From: Dehalococcoidia bacterium
Lineage (GTDB): Bacteria; Chloroflexota; Dehalococcoidia; JAUYDP01
DNA: 5,260 nucleotides
Reading direction: 5' to 3'
Assembly: GCA_030691805.1 (NCBI GenBank)
Contig: JAUYDP010000232.1
Coordinates: forward strand, 1-5,260
Below the pieces are notes generated by a model. That model did not search any database. It saw nothing but the letters and a program-made list of their open reading frames with translations, and was not told the DNA's origin. The translations under genes and the position numbers were made by a program. This document shows, piece after piece, positions 4,597 to 5,260 of this stretch (its first letter is position 1; each line of letters opens with the position of its first letter).

Positions 4597-5260
4597 TATA
4601 CGGCGCCTGGCTAACCTGGTGCTGCTGGCCCTGGCGTCCCTGGCCCCCGTGCTCGTCTATTACCAGGTTATTGCCGCAGGAGACCTGACAGCACGACCAG
4701 ACAACCCAAGAAGGCTGGCGGATGAAGTGCGTATCCAGCGGGGCCGGATTTACGACCGGCAGGGCAAGGTGCTGGTAGAGAACCGGCTTTTGCCTGACGG
4801 ACGAAGCCAGCGCGTCTATGGCTATCCTTCTCTGGCGCACGTGACCGGATTCTTCAGCCCCCGCTTCGGCGTCTCCGGCCTGGAGGCGTCCTTTAATAAC
4901 GAACTTCGTGGGGTTGGCAGTCGAGACACCTGGGCCGACCTGGAGGCCCGCCTGCTTCACCGGCCAACCCTTGGCCACGACCTGGTGCTGACCATTGACT
5001 TGGAGATACAGCAGGCGGTGGAGAAGGCCATGGGAGACGGCAGAGGCGCTGCGGTAGTGTTGGATCCCCGAACCGGCGCGATACTGGCCTTGTATTCCCG
5101 TCCCTACTTCGACCCCAACCCCCTGGCGGCCCTGGCGCCCGGGCCTGCCACTGACGCCTACTGGTCGGAGCTTGGCAAGGACCCTGAGCGACCTCTGGTG
5201 AACCGGGCCACCCAGGGCCTCTATCCCCCGGGGTCCACCTTCAAGACGATTACCCTGGCG
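4586..5260 (+). CDS. Class B penicillin-binding protein (PbpA/FtsI-like peptidoglycan transpeptidase), N-terminal part (partial)
   Basis: The first 225 residues are present; the gene continues past the right edge. Class B PBPs are single-pass membrane transpeptidases that cross-link peptidoglycan, normally with an FtsW/RodA partner. A short cytoplasmic tail (MTNNIRR) is followed by a membrane helix at about 8-31, then the conserved RGRIYDRQGKVL (52-63) that opens the dimerisation region, then FGVSGLEASFNNELRG (94-109). The transpeptidase domain starts near LVLTIDLEIQQAVEKAM (133-149) and AAVVLDPRTGAILAL (155-169). The catalytic motif STFK, in LYPPGSTFK, places nucleophile Ser217 and Lys220. 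This is early compared with E. coli PBP3 (Ser307) or PBP2 (Ser330), so the pedestal is short, as in actinobacterial PbpA. The start is TTG, overlapping ilvA by 11 nt, which suggests translational coupling. The SxN and KTG motifs would lie outside the window. Division versus elongation role is not decidable here. Confidence 0.93.
   Translation, partial: MTNNIRRLANLVLLALASLAPVLVYYQVIAAGDLTARPDNPRRLADEVRIQRGRIYDRQGKVLVENRLLPDGRSQRVYGYPSLAHVTGFFSPRFGVSGLEASFNNELRGVGSRDTWADLEARLLHRPTLGHDLVLTIDLEIQQAVEKAMGDGRGAAVVLDPRTGAILALYSRPYFDPNPLAALAPGPATDAYWSELGKDPERPLVNRATQGLYPPGSTFKTITLA

Overview
The window looks like chromosomal DNA from a GC-rich, walled bacterium, most likely a member of the Chloroflexota. 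The main pointer is the Thr/Pro/Ala-rich linker (TPTATPT...) directly after the lipobox cysteine of both binding lipoproteins, a style common in that phylum. The short palindromic repeats and the TTG starts also fit. The phylum call is inference from style, not from a marker gene. No phage, transposase, CRISPR or RNA gene is visible.

The left two thirds is a leftward-transcribed (minus-strand) branched-chain-amino-acid-type (HAAT) ABC transporter cluster. In transcription order it holds one periplasmic-binding lipoprotein (1888-3201), a paralogous second one (407-1723), and the N-terminal 96 residues of a LivH-type permease that runs off the left edge (1-288). The two binding proteins are clearly a tandem duplication (roughly 60% identical by eye). 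The gap between the second binding protein and livH holds two related 28-nt palindromes. One of them overlaps the end of the binding-protein gene and supplies its stop codon.

The right third is transcribed rightward. It starts with a complete threonine ammonia-lyase carrying one C-terminal ACT domain (3388-4596, ilvA). This overlaps by 11 nt a TTG-started, membrane-anchored class B penicillin-binding protein (4586 to the right edge), cut just after its catalytic Ser-x-x-Lys motif.

The 186-bp divergent spacer (3202-3387) carries a good promoter for the transporter (TTGACA, 16-nt spacer, extended -10) and several inverted repeats that could be an operator or leader hairpin. A weaker promoter candidate faces ilvA. 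No gene-free stretch exceeds 300 bases: the gaps are 118, 164 and 186 bp, and each is described.

Functionally, a possible branched-chain amino acid importer sits back to back with the committing enzyme of isoleucine synthesis, so shared control is plausible. The ligands of the two binding proteins cannot be read from sequence alone. I see no convincing new biological system. The most distinctive local features are the paired palindromes, with one forming a gene end, and the duplicated binding protein.
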